From NCBI GenBank assembly GCA_938008435.1, contig CALLKK010000003.1:41692-105691 (forward strand): a DNA stretch of 64,000 nt, in the 5' to 3' direction. The stretch's first letter is position 1; each line of letters starts with the position of its first letter. The translations under genes were made by a program, and so were the position numbers. Positions 52,561-62,521 of this stretch are shown here, piece after piece. The notes under the pieces were generated by a model, which did no database searches, was not told where the DNA came from, and saw only the letters and a program-made list of their open reading frames with translations. This DNA is from an uncultured Steroidobacter sp. (GTDB taxonomy: Bacteria; Pseudomonadota; Gammaproteobacteria; Steroidobacterales; Steroidobacteraceae).

Positions 52561-53139
52561 CCGTCGACACGTGATTGTCCTGGGCGTCGGTTGGCCGCTG
52601 CCTGCCGTGGCCCATCAGTTGCGCGTTACAGATACCGGAAAACTGCGCGGCTCGTTCGGGAATCCAGTGCAGCGTGCAGCAATCGGCGCGACGCCTATTC
52701 TTCAAGCGTGTGCGCGGCGACGAGTCGGCATAAGTCACACGAGCAAGCGACCGTTTTCGACGCATGCACGCACTGTGAGCACATCAGTTGCAGGAACCAA
52801 CCAAGCGCCGAAGTCCTCTTCGGCAAACCATGACGCCGTCGTCTTGAAGCTCTCAACCTAGACGGTCCAGGGCGCTACAGATCAGCTACTCGATTTCGAA
52901 GGTTCACACGCATCGCTCGGCAACGTCGCCCACATGTTATTGGCGAGCGAAGGCGACCCATCGGCTAATTGCCCTTGTTCTTGTCATGGCAACGCCTGAC
53001 GTCCGACAACGGGATCGGTCGTGCCTCTTTTTGAGGCACCCGTCACTAAACTCGGCCCCTCCTGTTGGTATTTTTTCCCAGCGCGGGCATCTGGCTCGCC
53101 ACAACAAGAACAACCGTCAACCGTTACGCGAGCCACTGG
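52561..53139. promoter_or_regulatory. 579-bp divergent region between type I and two-partner secretion operons
   Basis: It must hold promoters for both secretion operons. Two clean hairpins are visible: CCGAAG-TCCT-CTTCGG at 52808-52823 and GTGCCTC-TTTTT-GAGGCAC at 53021-53039. GGCAAACC follows the first hairpin. No other known riboswitch or convincing open frame was found, and no heptamer repeat. Confidence 0.45.
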
Positions 53140-54834
53140 ATGCGAGTTGAAATCTTCAGGCACGCGCAGCGTTCGACGCTGCGCGCAGGTGTACGTTTTT
53201 CTGTTCTCCTCCTGCCCCTTCTCGCCCCGCTGGCAAGTGCGCAGACTGCGCCCGACGCGGGCCGCGTGCTGGAACAAACGACCCCGGCACCCACGCCTCC
53301 GCCGACGTCGACTTTGAATCTGCACATCGAGGAACGTCCGGCGATCTCCCTGCCAGACAGTGAGACGATCGCCGTGACACGCATTCGCGTGACCGGTGCA
53401 ACGCGCGTCTCCGAAGAGACGCTGCATGCAGCAGTCGCCCAGCTCGAAGGCAAGACCGTCAGCCTGGCCGAGTTGCAGGCGCTCGCCCAGCGCATCACTC
53501 GAATCTATCGAGATCGCGGCTATCTGCTGAGCCGCGCCTACATCCCGGCACAGGAAATCAAGGACGGTGTCGTCGAGATCGCCGTTCTCGAAGGCCGGCT
53601 CGCAGCCCTGCGCGTCGAGAACAAGAGCGATCTTCACGGCCCGGCGCTCGCCGCGCTGAATCGTATTCCGCTCGGCGAGCCGTTGACCGCGCGCGATCTG
53701 GAACGCGCGCTCCTGCTGGCGAACGATACGCCCGGCGCGAACGTGAAAGCGACACTGATTCCGGGAGCTCGAGTCGGTACATCGGACTTGCTCGTCGAGG
53801 TCGACCCCGCGCGCCGCATCGAGGGCACGCTGAGCGCGGACACCCACGGCAATCGCAACACCGGTCGCTTCCGTGCGGGACTCGATCTTGCCTTCAACAA
53901 TCCGCTCGCGCTCGGCGATCAGCTGACGTTCACCGCATTGGCGAGCCTCGAGGACATGTACTACGTGCGCGCGGGCTATCACCTGCCCGTCAATCGCTGG
54001 GGCACGCGCATCGGCGTGTCGTATGCGTGGCTCGATTACGCGCTCGGTGAGCAGTTCGCCGCCCTCGATGCCGACGGCACCGCACAAATCGCGAGCTTGC
54101 ACGTGAAGCATCCATTCGTACGCTCGCGCTCGTTCAATCTCTACGGCGAGCTGCAATACGAACACAAGGAGCTCGAAGATCGGCTCGGCGCTTTCGACAT
54201 CGAAAGCGACAAGGAACTCCACGACTGGACGTTGGGCATCGTCGGCAGCTTCGTCGACAGCGGCGGGCGCGGCAGCAACGCGTTCGCCGTACGCTACACG
54301 CACGGCGACTTGAGCCTCGATCCGATCACGCAGGCGATAGATGCCGCCACTGCGAGAACCAGCGGCAACTTCGGCAAATGGACGATCAATCTGCAGCGCG
54401 CGCAACCGCTGACGCCGTCCTTCTCCTTGTATCTGTCGTATCTCGGACAGTTCGCCGACGGCAATCTCGACTCGGCCGAGAAGCTCTCGCTGGGCGGCGC
54501 ATACGCCGTGCGTGCCTATCCGCAGGGCGAGGCGCCTGGCGATGAGATTCATCTCTTCACGCTCGAGGCGCGCTGGCGTGCACCTATCCGCTTGCACGGC
54601 GAGTGGACCTTTAGCGGCTTCGTCGATCACGGCGAAGCGAGGATCAATCACTCGCCCTGGGATGCGGGCGACAACCGTCGCGAGCTGACCGGTGCCGGCG
54701 TGGGATTGAACGTCGAACTGCCGGCCGGCTTCAGCATCCGAGGCAACCTCGCCTGGCGTGTCGGCAACGAGCGCCCGCAAGGCGATCGGGATCGCGCGCC
54801 TCGCGCGTGGATGTACGCCGCCAAGCACTTCTAG
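53140..54834 (+). CDS. two-partner secretion transporter (FhaC/ShlB family)
   Basis: A 564-residue outer-membrane protein with signal peptide (VLLLPLLAPLASAQ), a Pro/Thr-rich linker, a POTRA_2 domain (about 70-150; IAVTRIRVTGATRVSEETL and YRDRGYLLSRAYIPAQEI), a second POTRA, and a 16-strand barrel with the inward loop AVRAYPQGEAPGDE. It exports the adhesin encoded 32 bp downstream. The ATG at 53140 gives a proper signal peptide; a TTG 75 bases upstream in frame is unlikely. Confidence 0.94.
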   Translation: MRVEIFRHAQRSTLRAGVRFSVLLLPLLAPLASAQTAPDAGRVLEQTTPAPTPPPTSTLNLHIEERPAISLPDSETIAVTRIRVTGATRVSEETLHAAVAQLEGKTVSLAELQALAQRITRIYRDRGYLLSRAYIPAQEIKDGVVEIAVLEGRLAALRVENKSDLHGPALAALNRIPLGEPLTARDLERALLLANDTPGANVKATLIPGARVGTSDLLVEVDPARRIEGTLSADTHGNRNTGRFRAGLDLAFNNPLALGDQLTFTALASLEDMYYVRAGYHLPVNRWGTRIGVSYAWLDYALGEQFAALDADGTAQIASLHVKHPFVRSRSFNLYGELQYEHKELEDRLGAFDIESDKELHDWTLGIVGSFVDSGGRGSNAFAVRYTHGDLSLDPITQAIDAATARTSGNFGKWTINLQRAQPLTPSFSLYLSYLGQFADGNLDSAEKLSLGGAYAVRAYPQGEAPGDEIHLFTLEARWRAPIRLHGEWTFSGFVDHGEARINHSPWDAGDNRRELTGAGVGLNVELPAGFSIRGNLAWRVGNERPQGDRDRAPRAWMYAAKHF

Positions 54835-54866
54835 CGCTGCAGATCTTCCGAGGAGGTCGGACGCCC

Positions 54867-57800
54867 ATGAACCTCATCTACAAGCTGATCTGGAACGATT
54901 CGCTCGGAGCGTTCACTGTTGCGTCCGAGCTCACCCGAGCACGCGGCAAGTGCCCGCGCCGTGCACGTGTCGTTTGCGGCTTGATGCTGGCCGCTGCCGC
55001 CATGGGCGGGCAGGCGCAATCGCTACCCACGGGTGCTGAGATCACGGTCGGTCAAGGCTCGATTCTGCAAACCGGTAACACGCTGACGATCACGCAAGAT
55101 ACGCAGAACCTGGCCATCAACTGGCAACAGTTCAATGTCGGCGCCAACGAGACGGTGCGCTTCGCACAGCCGAACGCATCGGCCATTGCGTTGAACCGAG
55201 TCTTAGGTAGCGATCCGTCGCAGATTCATGGTGCGATCGAAGCCAACGGCCAAGTGTGGCTGCTCAATCCCAACGGCGTGCTGTTCGGTAACGGTGCGCA
55301 AGTGAACGTCGGCGGCTTGGTCGCCTCGACGTTGAACATCAGCGATGCTGATTTCTTGGCCGGTAATCGCACGCTGAGCGGCAGCGGTAACGGCCACATC
55401 GTCAACTACGGAAACATCTCTGCGCGCTACGGTGGCTATGTCGCGCTGCTCGGCGGACAGGTTTCCAACCAAGGCGTCGTCAGCGCGAAGCTGGGCACGG
55501 TCGCGCTCGCATCTGGCGAACGCATCACGCTCGACTTCGCGGGTGACTCGCTGCTCAACGTCAGCGTCGATGCCGGCACCCTCGACGCACTCGTCGACAA
55601 TCGGCAGTTGATTCGTGCCGATGGCGGTCAGGTCATCATGACTGCTCGCGCAAGCGATGCCGTGCTCGACACCATCGTCAACAACACCGGCATCGTCGAA
55701 GCACGCACCGTCGAGCGTCAGGGCGGCGTGGTCAAACTGCTCGGCGGCTTCGAAGGTGGAACCGTGAATGTCGGCGGCACGCTCGACGCCTCGGCACCGA
55801 ACGGCGGCGATGGCGGCTTCATCGACACGTCGGGGCACAAGGTCACAATCGCCGATGACGCGCGTATCACCACGCGCGCTGCCGACGGCCGCACCGGCAC
55901 CTGGCTCATCGATCCCAACGATTACACGATCGGAGCCGGAGGCGACATCACCGGCGCTCAGCTCTCCGCTCAGCTCGCCGACAACAACGTCGTCATCCGC
56001 AGCATCGATGGCGCGGACACGCTCGGCAACGGCGACATCTTCGTCAACGACGCCGTGAGCTGGAGCGCCGATACGACGCTGACGCTCGAGGCCGAGCGCA
56101 ATATCGAGGTCAATGCTGCGATCGCCAACAGCGGCAACGGAAATCTCGTGCTGCGCGCGGACAGCAACGGCATTAGCGTCGGAACGGTGAGCTTCGGCGC
56201 CGACGGCGCGATCAGCATGGCGGGCGGTCGCACCGACATCTACTACAACGTCGCCGACTACGCGACGCCCACGGATTTCTCGCCGTACATTTCGAGCGGC
56301 GATCACACCGCCTGGATGCTGGTCAACGAGATCGATCAATTACAGGCGATTCAGAACAACCTCGCCGGCAATTACGCGCTCGGTCGCGACATCGATGCCA
56401 CCGCAACCGTGGGGTGGAACCTCGGCGCCGGCTTCATCCCGCTCGGCACGTTCACGGGTGCGCTCGATGGACTGAATCACACCATCGACGGGCTGGTCAT
56501 TGATCGCTCCTCAAACCAAGTCGGGCTCTTTTCGGTGCTGTCAAGCACCAGCGCCGTATCGAATCTCGGGCTGACGGACGTCGTGGTAGCGGGGACTAGC
56601 AGTGTGGGCGCGCTGGCAGGCGCTGCGGAAGGAGCCATTACCAATGTCTATTCGACGGGCACGGTAAGCGCCACATCGGTTGCGGTCGGCGGATTGATCG
56701 GCGTGCTCGCGAGCCCTCACAGCTCGATAAGCAACAGCTATTCGGAAGCGTCGGTACACCAACTGACGGTCTACCCGGACAACGGCAAGGCCGGAGGACT
56801 AGTAGGGAGTATGACATCCGGTGCCGCCATAACGAACAGCTACGCTACAGGAGATGTCAGTGGTTATACGGACGTCGGCGGACTTGTCGGGGCGGCATCG
56901 TTTGGCAGTCTGATCTTAGAGAGTTATGCCACAGGAGAGGTGACGGGTGCCCATAACATCGGAGGATTGGTGGGCGATGCAATTGACGTCTCCATCATTC
57001 AGAGTCATGCCACGGGCGATGTCAGCAGCTACGCACAGGTCGGTGGACTCCTAGGGTGGGGGACAAGGGTCGTTATATCTCAGAGCTATGCAGCTGGAAA
57101 TGTCAGTGCCACGGGTGGCTTGGTCGGCGGGCTTGTCGGAGTCGCGCAAGACAACAGCACTGTCACCGACAGCTACGCCACGGGCACGATTGCGGGCGAC
57201 GGTTACGTCGGCGGGTTGATCGGACACGCATATGCTGGGGTCTCGATCAACAAGAGTTATGCCACTGGCACGGTTAGCGGCACCGACAATGTCGGTGGTC
57301 TGCTCGGAGTTGCAGAAGACATTTCGATCTCGCACAGCTATGCGGAAGGGTCTGTTACCGGTTTTGACTACGTCGGTGGTCTGCTCGGAGTTGCAGAAAA
57401 CACTTCGATCTCGCACAGCTATGCAAAAGGGTCTGTTACCGGTTTTGACTACGTCGGCGGTCTGGTCGGCTATGCAGAAGAGGACCAAACCGTCTTTCAA
57501 AGCTACGCGACTGGCGCGGTTAGCGGAGATCGCCACGTCGGCGGCCTGATTGGTCACGCATCGAACGACGCCTCCATCGCTCAGAGTTATGCCACCGGCG
57601 ACGTAAGCGGACGACTCGATGCGGTCGGCGGACTCATTGGCTTCGCATCGACAAACATCGCAATTACCGGTAGCTATGCCACCGGTACGGTTGAAGGCGA
57701 TCTCTGGGTGGGCGGACTGATCGGCAGAGCTTCGAACATCTCTATTACTGGAAGTCATGCAAGCGGAGCCGTTCACGGTGACACCGACGTCGGCGGACTG

Positions 57801-60224
57801 ATCGGCAGAGCTTCGAACTCGACACTGATCTCGACGAGCTACGCTTCTGCTCGGATCAGCGGCCGCATAGGCGTCGGTGGTCTCGTCGGCGACGCTGAGG
57901 TCGATTTCGAGATTGCGGATAGCTACGCGCACGGCGAGGTTGTCGGCGATCGGTACGTCGGCGGACTTGTCGGTGCGGCGGCCTGGAACGGTCTGATCGC
58001 CAATAGTTACGCGACCGGCACCGTGAACGGCGCGGTGGAGGTTGGCGGCCTGGTCGGCATAGCCATCACCAACATTGCGATTTCGCAGAGCTACGCGACA
58101 GGAACCGTCATCGGCCAGAGTGACGTGGATCCGACCATCGGACATGCAATCGGCGGCTTGGTCGGCTGGCTCTCCGACTCCTCCATCACGCAAAGCTACG
58201 CCACCGGCGCCGTTGTCGGCGTGCACGACGTTGGCGGCTTGGTGGGAACGGTACGCGGTAGCAGCTCCGTCACCGAGAGCTATGCCGCCAACACGGTGAC
58301 TGGCAATTTCGACTTCGGCGGCTTGTTCGGCTCGTTCGATGGCAACGACATCACCGTCAGCAGAAGCTTCTGGGATGTCGGTCTCTCGGGTTTGACCGAT
58401 CCGGTGAGCAGCTCCGGACCCACCGCCGACATGGTCGGCCTGAGCACAGCCGACATGATGGAGATCGGTTCGTTCACCGGCTGGGACATCGCCGATCAGG
58501 GCGGCAGCAGCGCCGTGTGGCGCATCTACGAAGGTCGGACCTATCCGTTACTGCGTACGTTCCTGACGCCGCTGACCCTCTCGCTCACGTCTTCCGCCGT
58601 AACCAAGACCTACGATGGTCTCGCCTTCGACGCAAGCGGCATCATCGATGCCACCGGACTCAAGTCCGGCGAGAGCCTCAACGATCTGCTCGGCATGCTC
58701 AGCTACGGTGCTGCCGACGGCGCGCGCAATGTAGGCGTCTACACCGTCGAGCTCGGCGGGCTCTATTCGAATCAGCAGGGCTACGACATCGAATACGTCG
58801 GCACCGCAACGCTGAACATCGATCCGCGCACTTTGACAATCGACGCGACGGCCCAGAATCGCACATATGACGGCACGACCGCGGCAACGGTCACACTGAC
58901 CGACGATCGCATCGCGGGCGACGATCTCACGATCAGCTTCAGCAGCGCATCTTTCGACGACAAGAACGCCGGCACGGGCAAGATGGTGACCGTCTTCGAC
59001 ATCTCTGTCACCGGGGCTGACGCGAACAACTACACCTGGAACAACACCGCAACCGCTACAGCGGATATTCATCGCCGGACCTTGAACGTTACCGCTGACG
59101 CTCAGGACAAGACTTATGACGGCACGACCGCGGCAACCGCGACACTCGACGATGATCGTGTCGCAGGCGACGCACTCATGCTGGGCTACGCCAGCGCCGA
59201 CTTCGACGACAAGAACGTCGGCACGGGCAAGACAGTGACGGTCGCCGGCATTGCGGTGACGGGTGCCGATGCCGATAACTACACGTGGAATACGACGACC
59301 ACGACCACGGCGAGCATCGAGCGCGCAACGTTGAGCGTCACCGGCGCGACAGCACAGAACCGCGCTTACGACGGCACGACCCCTGTCGCAATTCAAGGCG
59401 CGACGCTCTCCGGTGTGTTCGGCAATGATGCCGTGACTTTGACGAATGCGAACACCGGCTCGATGGCCGACAAGCACGTCGGTAACGGCAAAGCCGTGAC
59501 GACCGCGATGGGCTTGAGCGGCGCCGATGCGAACAACTACGTGCTCCTCCAACCCGCCGGTTTGACCGTCGACATCACGCCACGCGAGCTGCTGATCTCG
59601 GCGACGGGCCACAACCGCACGTACGACGGTACGACAGTTGCGACGGTCACACTCGACGACGATCGCGTTGCCGGTGACTTGCTCTCATTGAGCCATGCCA
59701 GCGCCGCGTTCGACGACAAGAATGCGGGTCAGGGGAAAACGGTTACTGTCGCCGGAATCAGCGTCACGGGTGACGACGCGAACAACTACACCTGGAACAC
59801 GACGGCGACCGCGACCGCGGACATCGAGCGTGCGATGCTGCACATCACAGCGGTCGGCCACGATCGACTCTATGACGGCACGACGTCTGCAACAGTGACG
59901 CTCGAAGACGACCGTATCGCCGGCGACGTGCTCTCGCTGAGCTACGCCAGTGCGGCGTTCCTCGATGCAGCCGTGGGCAGTGACAAGCAGATCGAGGTGC
60001 TCGGCATCTCGGTCACCGGCGCCGATGCACACAACTACACCTGGAACACCAGCACATCGGCCGTTGCGAACATCTTCGAGAGTCGCGACCTGTTGATGCC
60101 GCTATCGGTGGAGCAGGTTCTCCCGGAAGACTCCGAGGAGCGATTCATCAAGCCTTTTCCGACGATACTGCAAATCTCAGGCGGCATCCGCCTGCCTGAA
60201 GGGCTGCAGGACTTAGATGAATAA
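54867..60224 (+). CDS. two-partner secretion adhesin with GLUG and YDG repeats
   Basis: A 1785-residue exoprotein. An extended signal peptide (MNLIYKLIWNDSLGAFTVASE) is followed by a TPS/haemagglutination-activity domain (about 35-280; QGSILQTGNTLTI, NQVWLLNPNGVLFG-type motif). A spacer follows, then about 20 GLUG-like repeats of consensus VGGLVG-x10-SYATG-x-V (about 560-1160). One MBG-like and five YDG repeats follow (TYDGTTAATVTL...DANNYTW; about 1225-1755). The C-terminus is a short polar tail with no anchor. It probably forms a long beta-helical surface fibre for adhesion or biofilm. AGGAGG is 9 bases before the ATG. Confidence 0.93.
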   Translation: MNLIYKLIWNDSLGAFTVASELTRARGKCPRRARVVCGLMLAAAAMGGQAQSLPTGAEITVGQGSILQTGNTLTITQDTQNLAINWQQFNVGANETVRFAQPNASAIALNRVLGSDPSQIHGAIEANGQVWLLNPNGVLFGNGAQVNVGGLVASTLNISDADFLAGNRTLSGSGNGHIVNYGNISARYGGYVALLGGQVSNQGVVSAKLGTVALASGERITLDFAGDSLLNVSVDAGTLDALVDNRQLIRADGGQVIMTARASDAVLDTIVNNTGIVEARTVERQGGVVKLLGGFEGGTVNVGGTLDASAPNGGDGGFIDTSGHKVTIADDARITTRAADGRTGTWLIDPNDYTIGAGGDITGAQLSAQLADNNVVIRSIDGADTLGNGDIFVNDAVSWSADTTLTLEAERNIEVNAAIANSGNGNLVLRADSNGISVGTVSFGADGAISMAGGRTDIYYNVADYATPTDFSPYISSGDHTAWMLVNEIDQLQAIQNNLAGNYALGRDIDATATVGWNLGAGFIPLGTFTGALDGLNHTIDGLVIDRSSNQVGLFSVLSSTSAVSNLGLTDVVVAGTSSVGALAGAAEGAITNVYSTGTVSATSVAVGGLIGVLASPHSSISNSYSEASVHQLTVYPDNGKAGGLVGSMTSGAAITNSYATGDVSGYTDVGGLVGAASFGSLILESYATGEVTGAHNIGGLVGDAIDVSIIQSHATGDVSSYAQVGGLLGWGTRVVISQSYAAGNVSATGGLVGGLVGVAQDNSTVTDSYATGTIAGDGYVGGLIGHAYAGVSINKSYATGTVSGTDNVGGLLGVAEDISISHSYAEGSVTGFDYVGGLLGVAENTSISHSYAKGSVTGFDYVGGLVGYAEEDQTVFQSYATGAVSGDRHVGGLIGHASNDASIAQSYATGDVSGRLDAVGGLIGFASTNIAITGSYATGTVEGDLWVGGLIGRASNISITGSHASGAVHGDTDVGGLIGRASNSTLISTSYASARISGRIGVGGLVGDAEVDFEIADSYAHGEVVGDRYVGGLVGAAAWNGLIANSYATGTVNGAVEVGGLVGIAITNIAISQSYATGTVIGQSDVDPTIGHAIGGLVGWLSDSSITQSYATGAVVGVHDVGGLVGTVRGSSSVTESYAANTVTGNFDFGGLFGSFDGNDITVSRSFWDVGLSGLTDPVSSSGPTADMVGLSTADMMEIGSFTGWDIADQGGSSAVWRIYEGRTYPLLRTFLTPLTLSLTSSAVTKTYDGLAFDASGIIDATGLKSGESLNDLLGMLSYGAADGARNVGVYTVELGGLYSNQQGYDIEYVGTATLNIDPRTLTIDATAQNRTYDGTTAATVTLTDDRIAGDDLTISFSSASFDDKNAGTGKMVTVFDISVTGADANNYTWNNTATATADIHRRTLNVTADAQDKTYDGTTAATATLDDDRVAGDALMLGYASADFDDKNVGTGKTVTVAGIAVTGADADNYTWNTTTTTTASIERATLSVTGATAQNRAYDGTTPVAIQGATLSGVFGNDAVTLTNANTGSMADKHVGNGKAVTTAMGLSGADANNYVLLQPAGLTVDITPRELLISATGHNRTYDGTTVATVTLDDDRVAGDLLSLSHASAAFDDKNAGQGKTVTVAGISVTGDDANNYTWNTTATATADIERAMLHITAVGHDRLYDGTTSATVTLEDDRIAGDVLSLSYASAAFLDAAVGSDKQIEVLGISVTGADAHNYTWNTSTSAVANIFESRDLLMPLSVEQVLPEDSEERFIKPFPTILQISGGIRLPEGLQDLDE
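57291..57452 (+). repeat. recent 81-bp tandem duplication in GLUG region
   Basis: Two adjacent 81-bp units (57291-57371 and 57372-57452), each coding 27 residues beginning VGGLLGVAE, differ at only a few bases. Other GLUG repeats in the gene are far more diverged, so this copy is young. Confidence 0.85.
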
Positions 60225-60308
60225 GCAGGACCGCCGCGAAACGACCTTGCTTCGGCTAAGTCGTGCGGATGCAAGGCGAGGATTGGTCTTAGGCATTCGA
60301 TGGCAGGA

Positions 60309-60343
60309 GGCTTGGCTCGCCGCCCAACGGCGCGAGCCAAGCC
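60309..60343. terminator. bidirectional terminator-like hairpin
   Basis: GGCTTGGCTCGC (60309-60320) pairs perfectly with GCGAGCCAAGCC (60332-60343), between the convergent adhesin and metallopeptidase genes. No strong U-tract, but position and 12-bp stem suit a shared transcription end. Confidence 0.6.
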
Positions 60344-60353
60344 GAGTCCAAGA

Positions 60354-62360
60354 TCAGCGCTTGATGCTGTAGACGAAGCTTGCTTTCGGCGAACGCAGCC
60401 AGCGCTCGGCGATCGTGCTACGGATCTGCGCGAACTCGTCGCCCCCATCGACATACTTCGCCTTGAGCGCTTCCGCGGTCTTACGATCGCCCGAGGCCTT
60501 GATCTTCAGCACCGTCGTTTCGAAGGCTTGGATCGCAGGCGAGAGCTTGTCGAAGTTCAGTTCCATGCAGCCCTTGTCGGTGCCGTTCGCCGCCATGGCA
60601 TCCGCGTGCCACTCCAAAGCGCCATCGTCGAGGAAGGCGCCGACCTGCATCGCCGCGAGCTGGCTGTAATTGCGCGGCGTGCCGTCCGCGGCATACATGC
60701 CACGAGAAATGTGCCCGAACGCCCAGGCTACGCCGCGAACGTGGATCTTGCGCACCTCTTCAGGCGAGAAGATGCCTTTCATGCCAAGCCAATCGGTTAA
60801 GTAGAGCGCGGTCGTTTGCGCTTTCAGCTCTTCGAGCGTCGAGGCGAGCGGACCGCCGAAGATCTGGTCGTCCTCTTTGCCGTTCACCTTGTACTCGTGA
60901 GACGGTCCCAAGTTGTGCGCTGCCTCGTGCAACAGCGAGTTGATGATCGACTCGCGCGCCGATGTCGTCGCCAGCTCGTTCGTCTTCGGGCAGAACATCG
61001 ATGCCATGAGCTGGCCCTGCACCGTCTGACTGTCCGCATCCGTATAGAAGTTCGTCATCGCGACGGTACGGCCGCCCTTCTCGGCCACCGGTCCCCAATT
61101 GGGCAACGACTGTCCCACCGTCGCGCCGCTCGGCGGACGTTTGTCGCCGGCGTTGTAAACGACATCGATGAAATCGGGAATCGCGAAATTGACGTTACGC
61201 GCCTTGTACGGCGCGCCTGCCATCTTCGCGAGCGTCGATTCCATTTCGTTCTTCAGAGGATCGAGCTTGCGTTGCCATTCGATCGACTCCGGATTGATGC
61301 GCGCCAGCTGGAAAGCGAAGCTGGCCTTCCACGCGCACGGATCGTAGTACACCTCGTCCGGCGCAATGCGCAGAAACCACTTGCTGTTCTGCGCATTCAT
61401 GGCGACCCAGGCTTCGTTCGCCGGTTCCCAATCGTTTGTCCGGAACGATTGTGCAGCGGCGGTGAGATACCGCTGGAGTGCCGCTTCATCGTCGCCGAGC
61501 ACGTTGGCCGCTGCTTCGAGCTCGTTGGCGATTGCCGACATTTCGAGCCGGTAGGCCTCGTGGTACGGCACGGCTTTGAAGCCTTCGCCATCGCGCTCGA
61601 CGATGCTGAAATGATCCATCAGCGCTTTTGCATTGCGCTGCTTTTCCAACATGCCGCAGAAACCCGGATCGCTCTGAATGTCGGCGGGATACAGGCCGAC
61701 GGCGCGCGGCGGCTTGGGAACGATCGCCGTACAGGCAGGATCGTTTTCGGTGCGCGGCTGCACGCAGAACGGCGATTGATTGCGATAGAACACCGCACGG
61801 CTCAAGGTATCGCCCTCGGGGATTTGCCCTTCCATTCCGAACACGCCGTTCTGTTTCGCGTAAATGCGCTCGATCAGGCCGGCCGCCGCCAGCATGTGAT
61901 CGAGGAATTTCTGCTCGCCTTCCGACAGCTGCGTGAGATCGGTTTCGACGAGCGTCGGCCGTCCTTGCGCAAGCTCGGCTCGTAGCGTTTCGATCCGCTT
62001 TTGTTCCTCGGCGTTAGCGACCGGCGCATCGGGTTGACGAATGCGCTCGTAAGCCTTCGCAAACTGCGCCGTGAACTTGCCCGAAGCATCGACCCACTCG
62101 GAACGCTGATCGTGCGGCATCCCGGTGATCACCGCGAGCTCGTCCGGCTCGATGGCGCCATTGCCGTTCGCGTCTTCGCGCCAGAACAGCGGCAAGAACA
62201 ACTCCACCGCGCGGAAATTGAATGCAGTTCGATCGACCGCGGAATACGGCAATTGTGTACGAGCATCGTCCGTGCCTTGCTTACCGCAGCCATTTAATGC
62301 GAGTGCAGCAGCTGCTGCGTATACAAAAAGCATTGCAGAGCGCACTTTGGATTTGGTCAT
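60354..62360 (-). CDS. M49-like (dipeptidyl-peptidase III family) zinc lipoprotein with EF-hand
   Basis: A 668-residue protein with lipobox LALNGCGKQ. An EF-hand-type loop DANGNGAIEPDE lies near residues 62-73. The catalytic zinc site is HEAAHNLGPSHEY near 476, an HEXXH rather than the HEXXXH of classical DPP III, with a third ligand expected in LEELKAQTTALY near 507. The HEXXH plus GP pattern recalls the Nudix-linked DPP III-like proteins of plants and bacteria (from memory). It would sit in the periplasm or outer membrane and cut short peptides. The start at 62360 is set by GGAGA upstream and the lipoprotein signal. Confidence 0.82.
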   Translation of the reverse strand: MTKSKVRSAMLFVYAAAAALALNGCGKQGTDDARTQLPYSAVDRTAFNFRAVELFLPLFWREDANGNGAIEPDELAVITGMPHDQRSEWVDASGKFTAQFAKAYERIRQPDAPVANAEEQKRIETLRAELAQGRPTLVETDLTQLSEGEQKFLDHMLAAAGLIERIYAKQNGVFGMEGQIPEGDTLSRAVFYRNQSPFCVQPRTENDPACTAIVPKPPRAVGLYPADIQSDPGFCGMLEKQRNAKALMDHFSIVERDGEGFKAVPYHEAYRLEMSAIANELEAAANVLGDDEAALQRYLTAAAQSFRTNDWEPANEAWVAMNAQNSKWFLRIAPDEVYYDPCAWKASFAFQLARINPESIEWQRKLDPLKNEMESTLAKMAGAPYKARNVNFAIPDFIDVVYNAGDKRPPSGATVGQSLPNWGPVAEKGGRTVAMTNFYTDADSQTVQGQLMASMFCPKTNELATTSARESIINSLLHEAAHNLGPSHEYKVNGKEDDQIFGGPLASTLEELKAQTTALYLTDWLGMKGIFSPEEVRKIHVRGVAWAFGHISRGMYAADGTPRNYSQLAAMQVGAFLDDGALEWHADAMAANGTDKGCMELNFDKLSPAIQAFETTVLKIKASGDRKTAEALKAKYVDGGDEFAQIRSTIAERWLRSPKASFVYSIKR

Positions 62361-62472
62361 GAAGGGTCTCCGATTGGAGTGGACGTGCAGTTCTACTGCG
62401 AATCGGAGAGCTCGGACAAGCACGAATGGGATTCCCGACGATTTCCCCCTGTAGGCCGGATTTCATAGCAAA

Positions 62473-62494
62473 GGGCCGGGTTAAAACCCGGCCC
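62473..62494 (-). terminator. palindromic terminator after PepSY gene
   Basis: Arms GGGCCGGGTT and AACCCGGCCC with a 2-base loop, 28 bp after the stop of the minus-strand PepSY gene. On that strand it is followed by TTTGC. Confidence 0.65.
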
Positions 62495-62521
62495 TCCCGT
62501 TTCGACGAGTTGCCTCGCTCC

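Noticed and set aside
52808..52920. Possible cyclic di-GMP-I riboswitch before the two-partner secretion genes (hairpin followed by GGCAAACC).
   Set aside because: The GACGCAAAGCC-type second conserved strand and the tetraloop-receptor region are not found at the right distance; only the GCAAACC heptamer matches. A covariance-model scan of 52780-52920 would decide.
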